Positions 44,006-54,716 of a stretch of DNA of 64,000 bases are shown here, in pieces (the stretch's first letter is position 1; each line of letters begins with the position of its first letter). A model generated the notes under the pieces. The model was not told the DNA's origin. It searched no databases and was given only the letters and a program-made list of their open reading frames with translations. The position numbers and the translations under genes are program-made. The stretch covers positions 44,992-108,991 of the forward strand of contig QANY01007259.1 in assembly GCA_003255025.1 (NCBI GenBank), given 5' to 3'. The DNA is from Datisca glomerata (taxonomy: Eukaryota; Streptophyta; Magnoliopsida; Cucurbitales; Datiscaceae).

Positions 44006-44300
44006 ATGCTTCAGGACAATATCAAAGTATTGTACCAAAGCATGGATGATCCATTCAGATGAAAGAGCAAGCCTGCTATTCCTACAGCTAGAGCAGTTTC
44101 AGCTACAACCACCAAAAAGGCAGTAGGAATTCATGAGCTAGATCCTATAATTGCTCTGATAGCTCATATGTCATCCATGGAAGCTATGATCAAAAGCATA
44201 AACATGAGGATTCCAACAACCCCAACTCAAGGTCAGCAAGCACCACCATTGCTTCAAGAAGTAAATCAAGTGATGACAGTATACTGTCTTTTGTGAAGGA
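44006..44300 (+). pseudogene. Gypsy gag fragment (C-terminal part)
   Basis: One frame reads 'AVGIHELDPIIALIAHMSSM', 'EAMIKSINMR' and 'GQQAPPLLQEVNQVM'. Plant Athila/Tat-type gypsy gags commonly have a '[AV]G[VI][YH]E.D....L.AQ...L' segment at this point, just before the zinc knuckle. The piece is isolated, with no protease or RT after it; a copia element begins at about 44450. It is a remnant only. Confidence 0.45.
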
Positions 44301-44453
44301 GAGCACCTATTTGATCAATGTCATAGTACAGTCTAAATGATCAACAACCTCCTATGAATACACAACTTATATTTATAATAGTGAATTGCAATCCACTCCC
44401 CACATTACCAATGTTCAATCATAAATTGAAAAAAATCTTCTATAGATTAAAAA

Positions 44454-44930
44454 ATGGCTTGTATCAGAGACCGCCCGCAACTTTCTCCACATTCTGATTT
44501 TGATTTTCTTGAACTCAGCCCCCATCAATGGATTCTAAGCTACCCTCAAAAAAATCACATGTCTCACACCTTTGGTCCTAGCTATCAATCCTACTCTCCA
44601 AGTCATGACAACATTCACAGAGTCCCAAATGCTTTCATAGCATCAACAAGTCACTCTGAGGATAACTCATGGTACCTGGACAGTGGGGCCACCACATCAC
44701 ATCTGACTTAGCCAACTTGTCCATCAAAGGAGACTACAAAGGTAAGGCCAAGGTTATGGTAGGCAATGGTAATCATAAGCACATCACTCACATTGGTAAA
44801 AGTGTGTTACCCATATCTAATAAGTTTTTCTCCCTCACTTTAGATCAAATTTTATATGTTCCTTACGCTACTAAAAGTCTTCTAAACTTACCACAGATAA
44901 TCCTGTAGTAATTGAGTTTGATGATATTTG
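44454..44930 (+). pseudogene. copia element 4 protease region
   Basis: The frame 44454-44711 ends in 'NSWYLDSGATTSHLT', the intact copia protease active site (DSGAT.H.T). After a stop/frameshift at about 44705 the neighbouring frame (44669-44908) continues 'DLANLSIKGDYKGKAKVMVG', 'NGNHKHITHIGKSVLPISNK' and 'LDQILYVPYATKSLLNL', the conserved rest of the domain. Pro/Ser-rich gag linker sequence precedes it. A 5' LTR and capsid are not recognisable upstream, so the element is probably truncated. Confidence 0.8.
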
Positions 44931-44937
44931 TTGCCTT

Positions 44938-45600
44938 GTGAAGGACAAGATTTCGACGAAAGTGCTTCTACAGGGTGTTCTACGTAAGGGACTCTACCAC
45001 TTTCCACTCAATCCAAGCAATACATCTCAAGATCATGCCACTGTCACTAAGTTGTTTAGTTTTCTAGCTTATGTTCCTGTAAATAAGACAAATATATGGC
45101 ATCAAAGATTAGGTCACCCGTATATTCCTGTTTTGAGTCAAATTTTTAAGTCTTTTACAGTGTTGAAGGTCATTCCTAGTGTCTTATCGTTCTATGATGT
45201 TTGCATGTTAGATAAGGCACATCAGTCCACTTTTACAATTTCTAATACTAATGCTACCTCACCATTTTCGTTGTTGCACACTGATGTCTAGGGACCAGCT
45301 CCCACTTATCTAACTCTGATTATAGGTACTATCTAAGCATAATTGATGATCATACAAGATTTAGATGTATTTTTCCTTTAAAAACTAAAGCAGAAGTGAA
45401 AGACACAATTATTCAGTTTCATGCATATGTTGAAAGACAGTTTAACACAAAGATAAAATGTGTCCAAAGTGACTGGGGAGGGGAGTTTAGACCTTTGTCA
45501 CCCATCTTTAAACAACTTGGCATAATTTTCAGACAACCTTGCCCACATACACATGCACAAAATGGCACGATTGAAAGGAAACACAGGATACCATATTAAA
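44938..45600 (+). pseudogene. copia element 4 GAG-pre-integrase and integrase
   Basis: The frame 44938-45291 gives 'TSTKVLL'-type protease end, then 'NIWHQRLGHPYIPVLSQIFK' and 'YDVCMLDKAHQSTFTIS' (HHCC with one Cys altered), then 'SPFSLLHTDV' and a stop where the family has DVWGP. The core continues as 'YYLSIIDDHTRF' near 45328-45363 and in frame 45396-45599 as 'CVQSDWGGEFRPLSPIFKQL', 'GIIFRQPCPHTHAQNGTIER' and 'KHR'. The second Asp and the Glu motif (QNG.[IV]ER) are visible. It ends with a stop at 45597. Confidence 0.85.
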
Positions 45601-46450
45601 GGGACTTACTCTACTAGCTCAATCAAAAATCCCAATGAAATTCTGGTGGGAAGCATTCTCAACTGCCACATATCTAATTAACATCTTGTCTACACCCACA
45701 TCGTCAAACATAAGTCTATATGAAAAATTATTTAGATAAAAACCTAAATATGATCATCTAAGGGTGTTTGGATGTTGCTTTTTCCCTTTCTCAGACCATA
45801 CAACAATGTCAAACTTGATTTTCATACCAAAAATTGTGTTTTCCTAGGGTCCAATCCATCACACAAAGAATATCTATGCTTAGAACCAAAATAAAACAGA
45901 GTTTACATATCCAAGAGTGTCACCTTCAATGAAAATGTTTTCCCCAATACAGAATTAACTGAAACTATTACTCCATGTCAGTCCACCTCTAAACCTTTAC
46001 TTGTTCTCCCTTCACTGCAATCTAACCATTTTCAGGTTTCAAGTAATGGTGAAACTACTCAAGCTCCTCACCCTCAACACTTTGTAGCATCAGCTTCTCT
46101 TGAAACTTGCTCTTCATCAACATCAACTACTCAAGCTCAACCAATAGGTAATATCTCACCCTCTCTTTCTTATTCCAGTTCCATATCCCAACTTATAGCT
46201 TTCCAACTAACATTGTTTTCTTTTTTTAACTCACCTTCAATTTCACAAATTCCATCTCCACCCCCACTACCTCCCAAGATTACCAATGTGAATTCTGTGC
46301 ACACAATGCTTACTAGGTCCAAGACTGGTTCTCTGAAACTAAGAGTCTTCACTTTTATTACCTTGGAACATACAGAACCTAATAATGTGCAGCAAGTTAT
46401 CTCCATACCACACTAGTTGGCTGTTATGCAATCTGAATATTGAGCTCTCG
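45601..46450 (+). pseudogene. copia element 4 integrase C-terminus and Ser/Pro-rich linker
   Basis: Broken frames show 'PMKFWWEAFSTATYLINILS' (about 45637-45694), 'LRVFGCCFFPF' (about 45760) and 'YVSKSVTFNENVFP'-like (about 45905-45945), the usual integrase tail up to the RT linker. The linker (45960-46410) is Ser/Thr/Pro-rich and ends 'NSVHTMLTRSKTGSLK' near 46289-46337, the common 'H.M.TR.K.GI..P' lead-in to copia RT. The minus-strand frame 46170-46406 is antisense. Confidence 0.7.
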
Positions 46451-47165
46451 TCGCCAACCACACTTGGACTCTGGTCCCTTCTTCTCCAAATCAATATTTA
46501 GTGAAAAACAAATGGGTATTTAGAGTAAAACATAACTCAGATGGCAGTGTAAACATGTACAAGGCAAGGCTTGTGGCAAAAGATTTTTAAAAACAACTTG
46601 TAATTAACTGTTTTGAAACTTTCAGCTCTATTCTTAAACCATGCACACTTTGAGTTATGCTCACTTTGGTAGCTTGTAAAGGGTGGGATATCCAACAACT
46701 TGACATAAATAATGCATTCTTACATGGTGACCTCAAAGAGACAGTTTACATGGAACAACCCCAAGGTTTCATCAATCCCTCCAAGCCCTTAACTAAGGGG
46801 GGGTTTTCAACCATCTTTGTTAGACACTTCTCTATTTATTAGGTACCATGCATGGGATATCACTCTAGTTCTCATCCATGTTGATGACATTCTCATCATT
46901 GGGAGCAGGAAACCTCAAATTTAACAGCTTCTCTTAAATATTGCAAGTCAATTTGCCTTGAAAGCTCTCGGATCAATGTCATATTTCTTAGGTTTTGAAG
47001 CTTACAGGGATAGCTCAGCATTATATCTCACTCAATCTAAATACCTCAATGATATCCTGCATAAAGCTCACATGGCTGAAGCTAACAGTAGTCCAACTCT
47101 AATGTGTCAGTCCTACAAGCTCACTACTTCAGGTACCCCATGTTCGAATCTAACCTTTTAGAAAA
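46451..47165 (+). pseudogene. copia element 4 reverse transcriptase
   Basis: The blocks '[20 protein letters not shown]' (about 46508-46568), 'MLTLVACKGWDIQQLDINNA' (46657 on), 'FLHGDLKETVYMEQPQGF' and 'LVLIHVDDILIIGS' (about 46865-46907, with intact VDD) are readable, then 'MKALGSMSYFLGFEAYRDSS' and 'LYLTQSKYLNDILHKAHM' in frame 46958-47161. About 100 codons between the PQGF and VDD blocks are missing (a deletion near 46800-46845). RT copies the element's RNA; this copy is inactive. Confidence 0.85.
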
Positions 47166-47775
47166 GTCTTCTCGACTCACTACAATACCCCACAATGACA
47201 AGGTAAGATATCGCATTCACAGTAAACAAACTTAATCAATACATGTTTGCTCCAACCTCTGAACACTGGAAAATGTGCAAAAGATTGCTGTGATACCTTA
47301 AGGGCACCCCCAACCATGGACTTCTCTTCACACCTGCGACAAACCTCACCTTAGAAGCTTATGCAGATGCAGATTGTGCCTCTTCCTTGGATGACAAATG
47401 ATCCACTAGTGGCTTCTGTGTCCACTTAGGGGGAAATCTCATTAACCAGAGCTCGCGAAAATAACCTGTGGTTGCACAGTCTAGTGTAGAGGCTGAATAT
47501 CGTTCCCTTGCTCACACTTGCGTGACATTTTATGGCTTACCTAGCTTCTTGGTTATATATCAAGCCAACTTTAACACCAATTATATGGTGTGATAACCAG
47601 AGTCCCTTGTCACTAGCCAATAACCTTGTTTTTCATTCTCGAAAAAAGCACATAGAACTTGATGTTCATTTCATTCGGTAAAAAATCTTGTCCAACACCC
47701 TGGAAGTACGCCATGCCCCTTCTGTCTTACAAATAGCTAATATACTCACCAAAATCTCCCACTGAGTATGTTCCA
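47166..47775 (+). pseudogene. copia element 4 RNase H and C-terminus
   Basis: Broken frames show 'NLTLEAYADADCASSLDDK' (about 47347-47400), 'STSGFCVHLGGNLI', 'PVVAQSSVEAEYRSLAHT' (about 47468-47521) and 'TPIIWCDNQSPLSLANNLVF' (about 47570-47630), then 'HIELDVHFIR' and a short tail before a TGA/TAG cluster. The order and spacing fit copia RNase H. Stops at about 47400 and 47464 inactivate it. Confidence 0.8.
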
Positions 47776-48646
47776 ATCTCTCAGTTCCAAGCTTAAAGTT
47801 GTCACATAACCTTCTCACTTGAGGTGGGCTGTTAAACTCACTACACATCTGGATCAATTACAAGAAGCCATGACGGATACCTTACAAATTAAAGGCTATG
47901 CAAAGCAAACAAAATCACCATCCACACAATAGGAACTCAGTGGGTGAAGAAGAGCTTACCTGGCTAACAAATTCTCCAGGGAGCACGAGCTCATTGGAGT
48001 TCTCCTCTCCAATCATCGTTAGGCACTGATTGCCTTCATCAGCTCATGCGAAGCTCTCTTCTCTCGTGCATGAAAACGTCCTCAACAAAAAATATTCTTT
48101 CATTCTTTTTGTCTTTTTATGTAACCAACTCAACCCTCTCTCTTTCCTTCTTTCAGTATTTAAACTATAGCTCTTCCTTGCAAACATAGAGAATTAATAT
48201 ACAGAAAATCATTTTAACAACATTCAATCAAATTTCAACTCCCTTTCACTAGTTTAGATTTTTCTTTTTTTGAATCAAAGTTCTCTGCTCAGATTGAGTA
48301 TTTCTTTTAGGCGGTTCGAGTTATGTTGTCTATCCATGCTCAAACACTATAAAGCCCTCAATACCAGGAAAATATTTGGTACATATCTCGGTCCAGTTGA
48401 GAATCCCTAACGCTACGGTCATTTCTTATATCGTATTTGACGGTTAGGTCTTATTTTATGATTTCTCCTTTAGATAGGCAAACTTTAGGTTCTCTCTTTC
48501 TCCTTTTCTTTGCAAAGTTCTAAGATTCTACAACGTGCTTACCCCCTCTTAACACATTCTAAATTATTAAAAGATTATACTTTGCTTAATTATACTCAGT
48601 CATAAGAATGAGTTTCATTCACGCTTCTTGGCTTCACGGGTGCTAC
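47776..48646 (+). repeat. Probable 3' LTR and flank of copia element 4
   Basis: Non-coding DNA following the RNase H end. A 3' LTR is expected here, and the sequence has the feel of one ('ctctctctttccttctttcag', 'catagagaattaatataca'), but no 5' partner is in the window, so no borders are given. It is cut at 48647, where the LTR of copia A begins mid-way. Confidence 0.35.
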
Positions 48647-50497
48647 TTAGTGAATGTACTTTATATAATAATATTATATATGATAGGAGCGATGTGGATT
48701 CATATCTTTATTAACTTACCATTTATCATAAATATTTAATACACATCAATTTAATGATCATATGTAGATCAATTTGAATCCTGAGTAGTCATTAACTCCT
48801 ATGCATGTCTACTAGATCTTTTGTTTCACTCGTTAAGGTGTGTTTTGGAAAACAGACTATTGACTTTTATTTTGGAGATTTAGTGTTATGTATGGATGTG
48901 AACATGATCTTATAAGATTTGGAATCCAAGCTTTTCTAACGGATCGTATATTAGTTCCCTTAAGTGTTAATTCTAGAACTAAATGGTTATTGAGCTCAAA
49001 TTTATATTACGATTATAAATTCACCATTCACTAGTGAATTAATGGTACTTAAGGATTAAGAGGTAATTAGAAGGGTAAAATGATAATTTTCACCAGTTCT
49101 AATTTATGAACCAATATTTGGAGGACAAAACTACATGAAATGATTATATCAATGGACTACATGAGAATACTTTGTAAATACATTATGTAATCTCTAAGTG
49201 TGTAATTCCATATTTATAGTGTAGTAATAATGGAATTAATAAATAAGATTATTTATTAATAATATGGTTTATTAGAGCTTAGGATTATAGGTCTATTATC
49301 CCCAAGTCACCTTTGTACTACGGAGTCTAGGGTGTGAATATTTTAGGACATGAGAGAAGGACTTACTTGCTAAGAAATTTTTATTCTAGGTTGCGTAAAT
49401 AGTTATGAGATAATTATGTGTGATTAATTAATTTAATTATTTAATGTATTTTTTAGAAGTTATCATTAAATAATATTGATTATTTATATGTTAATCAATA
49501 AGTGATACAAAATATCTAATTTATGAAATTAGATAATATTTAATTATTTTGAGATGATAATTCAAATTTTGAATCAACTAAATCTCTTGTTTGAACTAAT
49601 AGATAAGCTAGTTAATAGTGATGATCAGATAAGTTAATTTTTTAATTAGCTAATATCTAAATATTTATCCGTTTAAAATAAATTATAAATTTGTAGAAAT
49701 TTCCATGTGGCATGTTTGATTGGCATATGTCAATCCCTGATTTTAAATCAGAGATTGACATGGACTACTGTAGTGCCACGTGGCACTATAGTGGGACATG
49801 ACCTACTATAGTGCCTCACGACATTACAATGGTGCCGTGAAACTACAGTTCCACATGGCACTACAGTGTGTACAATTGTAGTGGATCTCATTTCAATTAA
49901 ACATTTGTAATTAATTATTTATTTTATGTAAATTCCTAAAAATTCTCTTATGTCATTATCTAGAAATTATATTGATATTATTCTATTGGCTTCAGTGTGC
50001 TAAGAACACAATTGTAATCAGGCGTGAAACTCTATTAGATTAAAATTTAATCAAAAAGCTATGTAAAGAACTTTTAATTATTTTTCAATCAGAGTTTTGT
50101 CTAACAAATTAATCCTTCTTGAAAATCTCTAAATCTCATGTGTTGAGTACATCTAGAGACAGAAAAGTATTCTTGATGTATTCTACGTGCCCACACACGT
50201 CCTAATGTGTTTGGAGATTGGCTTGGAAGATCATTGTCTGGATCTCGAAGTCTATCATTTCTGGGATAGCAAGATCGTTCTAATGCAAAGGCACTTTATT
50301 GGACTACAATAGGTATATTTTATATCTATTTATGTATTTGATTTAACATATAAATGTATAATGGATTTGATCCGAAAAAGTTTTTTTCATTAAGAAGTTT
50401 TCATATTTGGGATCTACAACGATGCAATCGTTTATCTTTTTATAATTTTTTTAAACACCATCACGCCTTTTGCCACTTGTCACCGCAGATTCAAACA
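48647..50497 (+). repeat. 5' LTR of copia A, missing its first ~310 bp
   Basis: From 'ttagtgaatgtactttatat' (48647) onward it matches the LTR of copia B from 59353, through 'gaattaatggtacttaagg', 'ttagaagggtaaaatgat' and the G-box palindromes, to the end at 50497 (CA before the primer site). The first ~310 bases of the LTR are absent; element 4 sequence abuts directly, marking a breakpoint. The LTR's CCAACA-like end reads 'tcaaaca' here. Confidence 0.8.
49771..49788. promoter_or_regulatory. 18-bp perfect palindrome with G-box (CACGTG) in LTR A
   Basis: TAGTGCCACGTGGCACTA is its own reverse complement, with the core CACGTG at 49777-49782. G-boxes flanked by GCC/GGC are known high-affinity sites for plant bZIP (ABA-responsive) and bHLH/PIF factors. 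It sits in a zone rich in GTAGTGCC / GGCACTA words (49760-49870). The equivalent zone in LTR B holds two CACGTG cores. A regulatory role is inferred only. Confidence 0.45.
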
Positions 50498-50511
50498 ATT
50501 GATATCAGAGC
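50498..50511 (+). other. Primer-binding site of copia A
   Basis: ATT then GATATCAGAGC follows the LTR end; compared with TGGTATCAGAGC only the second base of the motif differs (TGATATCAGAGC, 50500-50511). This is the initiator-Met tRNA site typical of plant copia elements, and it fixes the LTR border. Confidence 0.75.
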
Positions 50512-51705
50512 GTTCTTTATATATTTGTACATTAAATACTGTGTGATCTTCTTGCATCGTACATAATATATAGTTTGATATGTATGAATGAATGGATGGT
50601 TTGTTTTTTGAATGTATGGTTAATGATGAATCATTAATCGTATGGTGATTTTTGAGTTTAGACTTTGTTATTTATTTTTTCCATAGACCTTGTGTAAGCC
50701 GTTTAGGGCATTGGAACTTTTGTAATTTTTTTAATATCATGTTGTAAAATTCCGATCCTGAGAAGATGAAAAATGCACGAGACGAACAAGGAAGAAAAAA
50801 ATAGAAATTCTAGAGCAAGCACTAGAAATTGGATTTTCGGCACTGATGCCGCTGGAAAAATAGGCGTTTGCGACGCCTCCGTGAAAGACATCGATGGTGG
50901 TTGATGGCATGGTGATGGCAGTGGATGGGGGCAACGATGGGAGAGTCCTATCGTCGGAGGCAGTTGTTGTTACTACAAGGAAAGTTTCACAGAAACTCTG
51001 ATACTGTGTTACCCTATCTCTACAATGTGTCATGAAAACCTAAATCCTATCACTATCTTTTAGATTTTAAACTTTTATTTTGAACTTTTGAATTTTGAAT
51101 TTTAAAATTTGAAATTTCATTTTTAAAAGGATAATTATCTATTTGAATTTTTTAAAATTAAATTAATTAATTAATTGGGTTTGACCCAAGTTTAATGAAT
51201 TGTCAAATTATTTTTTGACTATCAAATTCAATTAATTTTAAAAGGATAATTAATGAGATTATTTAATTAGAAAAATAGTTTACCTTCATTAAAAGGGTTT
51301 TAATCAAAGATTGAAGATTACGAAGATGGACCTCTGGTGGAGAAGGAGCCATTTGAGAAATACATATTCTTAAAGTCCTCTTTGTAATTATTTTTATTTT
51401 TCAAAGGTTGTAATTTAGAAATACCAAATAGTCGTTATGTTCATCATTTGTTTATTTAACTGTTAAATAAATGTTTACTGATTTGATTGATAACATGACT
51501 ATGTATTAGTCGATCACATACCATATATTAAACCTCACACATTTTAATTTAATCATGGATCTCATTAATAAAAGCATGATTGATTAAGACTTTCCTAATA
51601 TGTTTATATGAATTGTTTTGAGAAATAAATTGCATGTAAACTGCTAGGTTTTAATTAGTTCAAACTTGACAATCATACACTCTAAAGGCTATATTTTTAA
51701 CTTAC
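50512..51705 (+). repeat. Leader of copia A (first part)
   Basis: It matches the leader of copia B at 61228-62410 throughout ('atgtatgaatgaatggatg', 'gggtttgacccaagttta', 'cctctttgtaat', 'tgtattagtcgatcaca'). It is untranslated in plus sense. On the minus strand a GC-richer block (50737-51033) is open for 98 codons, and its partner in B is partly open. The match stops at about 51700 ('aaaggctatatttttaac'), where an insert begins, and resumes at about 54717. Confidence 0.75.
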
Positions 51706-51899
51706 TTTTGACAAAGCGTGCCAGCCTCCTTTTCGCCGGCTGCCACTCTTCTCTTCATTAGTTGTCGCGACGGTCCGTCTCTATCATACCTTTTAAGTCA
51801 CGCTTTTTCAACAAGTCTCTTCGTACTCGAACATCTCAAACGTCCTTTCATTATACCTCTAAATATTTATGAATTAAAGTTTTTCTTTCATCCGTGGCC

Positions 51900-51908
51900 T
51901 ATTTAAAG
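51900..51908 (+). promoter_or_regulatory. TATA-like box before the inserted gene-like region
   Basis: TATTTAAAG lies in 'ggcctatttaaaggcc', followed by a pyrimidine-rich stretch and, about 120 bases on, by the first readable block of the gene-like region. The position would suit a core promoter. No experimental sign is available. Confidence 0.25.
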
Positions 51909-52002
51909 GCCTTCGTCGTCACTTTTTCCTTACTTCTCACCTCCAGTCTTCGTAAGTTTCTTCATTTATTCTTCCCTATATTTCCTGCATTTTGTAGAGT
52001 TA

Positions 52003-52455
52003 ATGCAGATGATACTATATTTCAGCCCACTGTCCCCCTAGTTAGGACCGAGCCTGAGTTTAGGTAGTTTATGACCATTTACCAAGACGCTTTCCCCGTA
52101 GTGTCATTTGTGCCCTAGGAGAGGTCGAGTCATCGAGCATTCCTTGTAGGTCTCTATACGAAATCACCATTCACCCGATGTACATTACATTAGGTTTCAA
52201 GTTTCGTGTTTCCCCTTTCTTCCAAGAGTTCTGTTTTAAGGCTATGAATATGTGGTATAACCTAGGTTAAGGCGTAACCGAACTCCAATACATACACATA
52301 GGTAAATTCCAAAAAACAGTTATTATTTGGCACCTAGACCGAGCAAAAGAGGCCCACTCATAAATCATCTTCCCAATTGGGATAAAGGTTGGGAACGGGA
52401 TATTCTCCTTGTCGATGCGGTGATGGCCGTTGGATAATTCATAAGAGATGGAAAG
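52003..52455 (+). pseudogene. Gene-like block, possibly 'putative gypsy-type transposon' domain
   Basis: The first frame (about 52009-52170) reads 'DDTIFQPTVPLVRTEPEFR', stop, 'FMTIYQDAFPVVSFVP', stop, 'ERSSHRAFLVGLYTKS'. After a frameshift, 'MYITLGFKFRVSPFFQEFCF' and 'KAMNMWYNLG' follow (about 52180-52267), then 'GVTELQYIHIGKFQKTVIIW'. The 'GF.F..[SH]PFF..[FL]...' pattern resembles the N-terminal domain of plant proteins annotated as putative gypsy-type transposons, known from large plant repeat families; this match is from memory and weak. A GTAAGT at about 52460 could be a splice donor. Several stops and shifts make this copy a pseudogene. Confidence 0.35.
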
Positions 52456-52959
52456 TTTCCAGTAAGTCTTTGGTCGAGGCTGCTTTCCCCCTTTTTAGTT
52501 TTCTATTTTTCCTTTCCTTTCTTGATGTATTTCTCTTTATTAACATTCCCTTTTCCTTTGTGTAACACATGCAAACAAGCCAACAAAAGCTGTTTGTGTC
52601 AAGAGTGCTTAGTGAATGGATAGTAGCTTCTTAACATTGCCCAGAGAGAAGGTGGTACGAGCTTCTTGATCCAAGTAGAGAAGTTGACTTTTCCTTCATT
52701 CCCGCTCTCGCTACTTCCATTGTCGTTGATCCTATTGTTGTTCCTTTAACATCTTCTCCTTCAACTTCTTCTTCACTTACTAGAGGTATCCTCGTTCCTT
52801 ATTTTCGTTCAATTTCCCATCATTCTATTTTGGGTTTTTTAAGTCAACAGACTCTGAAGAAGAGGAAGAAGAATCCCAAATTCATAGAGCTTTTGAAGCT
52901 GCTGCTGCGGAGATGTCGAAGCGACTCCACACTATGGCTAGCGATACTAGGGGAGGAGC

Positions 52960-53445
52960 GTGTGCCCAAGAGCGGATACCTCTAGTTCCTCCCAGGCTCA
53001 TCCTGCTCCTGACGTCCAGAATGAGGGTGGTTCAATTCAATTAGAAACTCCCCATCCTCTGGCTCCTCCCCTGCCGATTATTCAACAAGAGTTCATTCTC
53101 GCTGCCATTTCAGACCCCCAAACAAACACTGAGGGGTTTTTTTTCTTGAGGCTCTACAATATTGCTCCTCTCGTTCCTGTCTCGATCAATTTTCTAGATG
53201 ATGTTCAATCTGCTCAAATAATCACTCGGGGCATTTTATATGATGCGGACACCGCGGTGACCAGTGACATGAACGTTGGTGAGCTCATCAGTTCAATAAG
53301 TCACGATTTGGTCAGGGTAAACTCATTTTCTTTTCCTATTTACTTACGAATTCTCATTTTCTTCATTCTCTCATTTGCTCATACTTATGCATTTTCACGT
53401 GTTTTCTTCGTTCTCCAGGCCATTATTCATCATAATACCCTCTAA
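52960..53445 (+). pseudogene. Low-complexity Ser/Pro region and continuation of the gene-like block
   Basis: A 161-codon frame begins CPRADTSSSSQAHPAPD and runs through a Pro-rich part to 'NFLDDVQSAQIITRGILYDA' and 'ELISSISHDLVR'. From there the translation turns hydrophobic and Phe-rich, as expected of an intron read through: a GTAAAC donor lies at 53317 and a TTCTCCAG acceptor ends at 53418, giving a 102-bp intron candidate. The frame probably belongs to the same gene as the blocks before and after. I do not recognise a family for this part. Confidence 0.4.
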
Positions 53446-54177
53446 AAGCATCACACTCATCATGATTAGGCCCTCATCAACCTCTGTAATGAGATCACTA
53501 AGATTCATGACCTCGTTGTTCGACTTCAAGCTGAGATTGAGCAGTTGAAGAAGACTGAGGCTGAGCCATGGGAGCCCGTTAAGAAGCATCCATTTGTGAG
53601 GGTGGAGTTTTTCAAACTCATAGAATCTCTGAAGGCAGATGAAGAGTCTTTGATGGAAACTGAGCTAGATAAGGTTCAAGTAGTGTAGGGTAAAGAAAAA
53701 GAAGTGGGGGATGAGTATCAAGCACCCTTTGTTGAATCCAAGCAGATCATTTATAGCTTGGGTTATAGAGATGAATTATCAAAGGCTCCTCCCAGAAAAC
53801 CCCTATGCGAGTTGCCCCATGAGGTGTTGACTAAAATCAACAGTTCAACAGAGGATGTGGTTGTCAATCCTCCTGAAGTCATTGTTGATCAAGTTGCTGC
53901 CGTCAATCCTTCTAAAGGTGTTGTTGTCATCCCGTTGAGGATGCTACGATTGATCCTGAGACGATCGTTATGTCACTTCTGTAATTTTTGTACTTTCTTT
54001 TTTATGCACTCTTGCACTTTCTTTTTCCTGCTTTGTACTTTAGCTCAATCAATGAAAAAGACTTTTTTTATCGCTTCTGTTGAAACCCTTTTTCACTGCA
54101 TTCTTGTTTTAAAAGATAGTTTTTTTAAGCTTCAATTTCCTTCCAAGAACAACTATGATCCATTCTCAAGGACTTAG
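53419..54177 (+). pseudogene. Coiled-coil-like block, last part of the inserted gene-like region
   Basis: After the acceptor at 53418 one frame reads 'AIIHHNTL', with stops at 53443-53445 and about 53467, then 'LINLCNEITKIHDLVVRLQA' and 'EIEQLKKTEAEPWEPVKKHP', a heptad-rich segment likely to form a coiled coil, then 'FVRVEFFKLIESLKADEESL'. A stop at about 53687 is followed by the 157-codon frame 53704-54177, Val/Pro-rich then Phe/Cys-rich; the last part overlaps the minisatellite and is probably non-coding. Coiled coils near the C-terminus are common in the putative gypsy-type transposon proteins named above. The minus-strand frame 53395-53589 is antisense. Confidence 0.35.
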
Positions 54178-54560
54178 AAAATTTTAAGCTTCAATTTTCT
54201 TTAGAGAACAACTATGATCCATTCTCAAGGTCTTGTAAAATTTTGAGCTTTTATTTTCTTTCGAGAACAACTATGATCCATTCTCAAGGACTTGCAAAAC
54301 TTGAAGCTTTAATCCATTCTCAACTACTTTTCTCTAGCGTAATCTGTTCATAAGGACTTTGCATTTTTATAGAGCTTTAATCTTCAATTTCCTTTAGAGA
54401 ATGAATGCTTATTGTAGTGCCCAGTTTCTTTTAGAGAATGGATGTCCATTGTAGTGCAATCTATTCCCAAGGACTTAGGTTCATTATAGAAACATGGCCC
54501 AAGTTTCCTTTAGAAAACAGATGTCCATCATAGTGTATTAAGAAGGACTTTTGTGCGACG
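54122..54560. repeat. 59-bp minisatellite, decaying to the right
   Basis: The word AACAACTATGATCCATTCTC starts at 54148, 54207 and 54266 (exact 59-base steps), each preceded by AAGCTTCAATTTCCTT or close. Further right (54300-54560) the pattern degrades to TTTAGAGAATGGATGTCCAT and ATTCTCAAGGACTT-like words with irregular spacing. It lies just before copia A leader sequence resumes. Confidence 0.85.
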
Positions 54561-54716
54561 ATTCTTTAAAAGGATGTGACGATGATTCTTTTAAATATTT
54601 GATTAACTTTTAATCGTAGAAAAATTACTCCTTGAGAATTATGTTCTTCTTTCAACCCTTGATTGATGAACTGATTCTGTGATTCAACTTATTGATTGAA
54701 CTGAGTGTCAATATAA

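Larger units (their letters stand above)
51706..54716 (+). mobile_element. Foreign insert in the copia A leader
   Basis: Copia B has a continuous leader here (62395-62660), while A carries about 3 kb of unrelated DNA and lacks about 250 bases of leader. The insert is more GC-rich and gene-like than its surroundings, with a TATA-like box, exon-like blocks and a 59-bp minisatellite near its right end. I see no clear terminal repeats or target duplication, so its mechanism of arrival is unknown; it may itself be a decayed transposon. Confidence 0.6.

Noticed and set aside
53395..53589. Minus-strand 64-codon frame in the inserted region
   Set aside because: It is antisense of the coiled-coil block, which has the more plausible protein on the plus strand.
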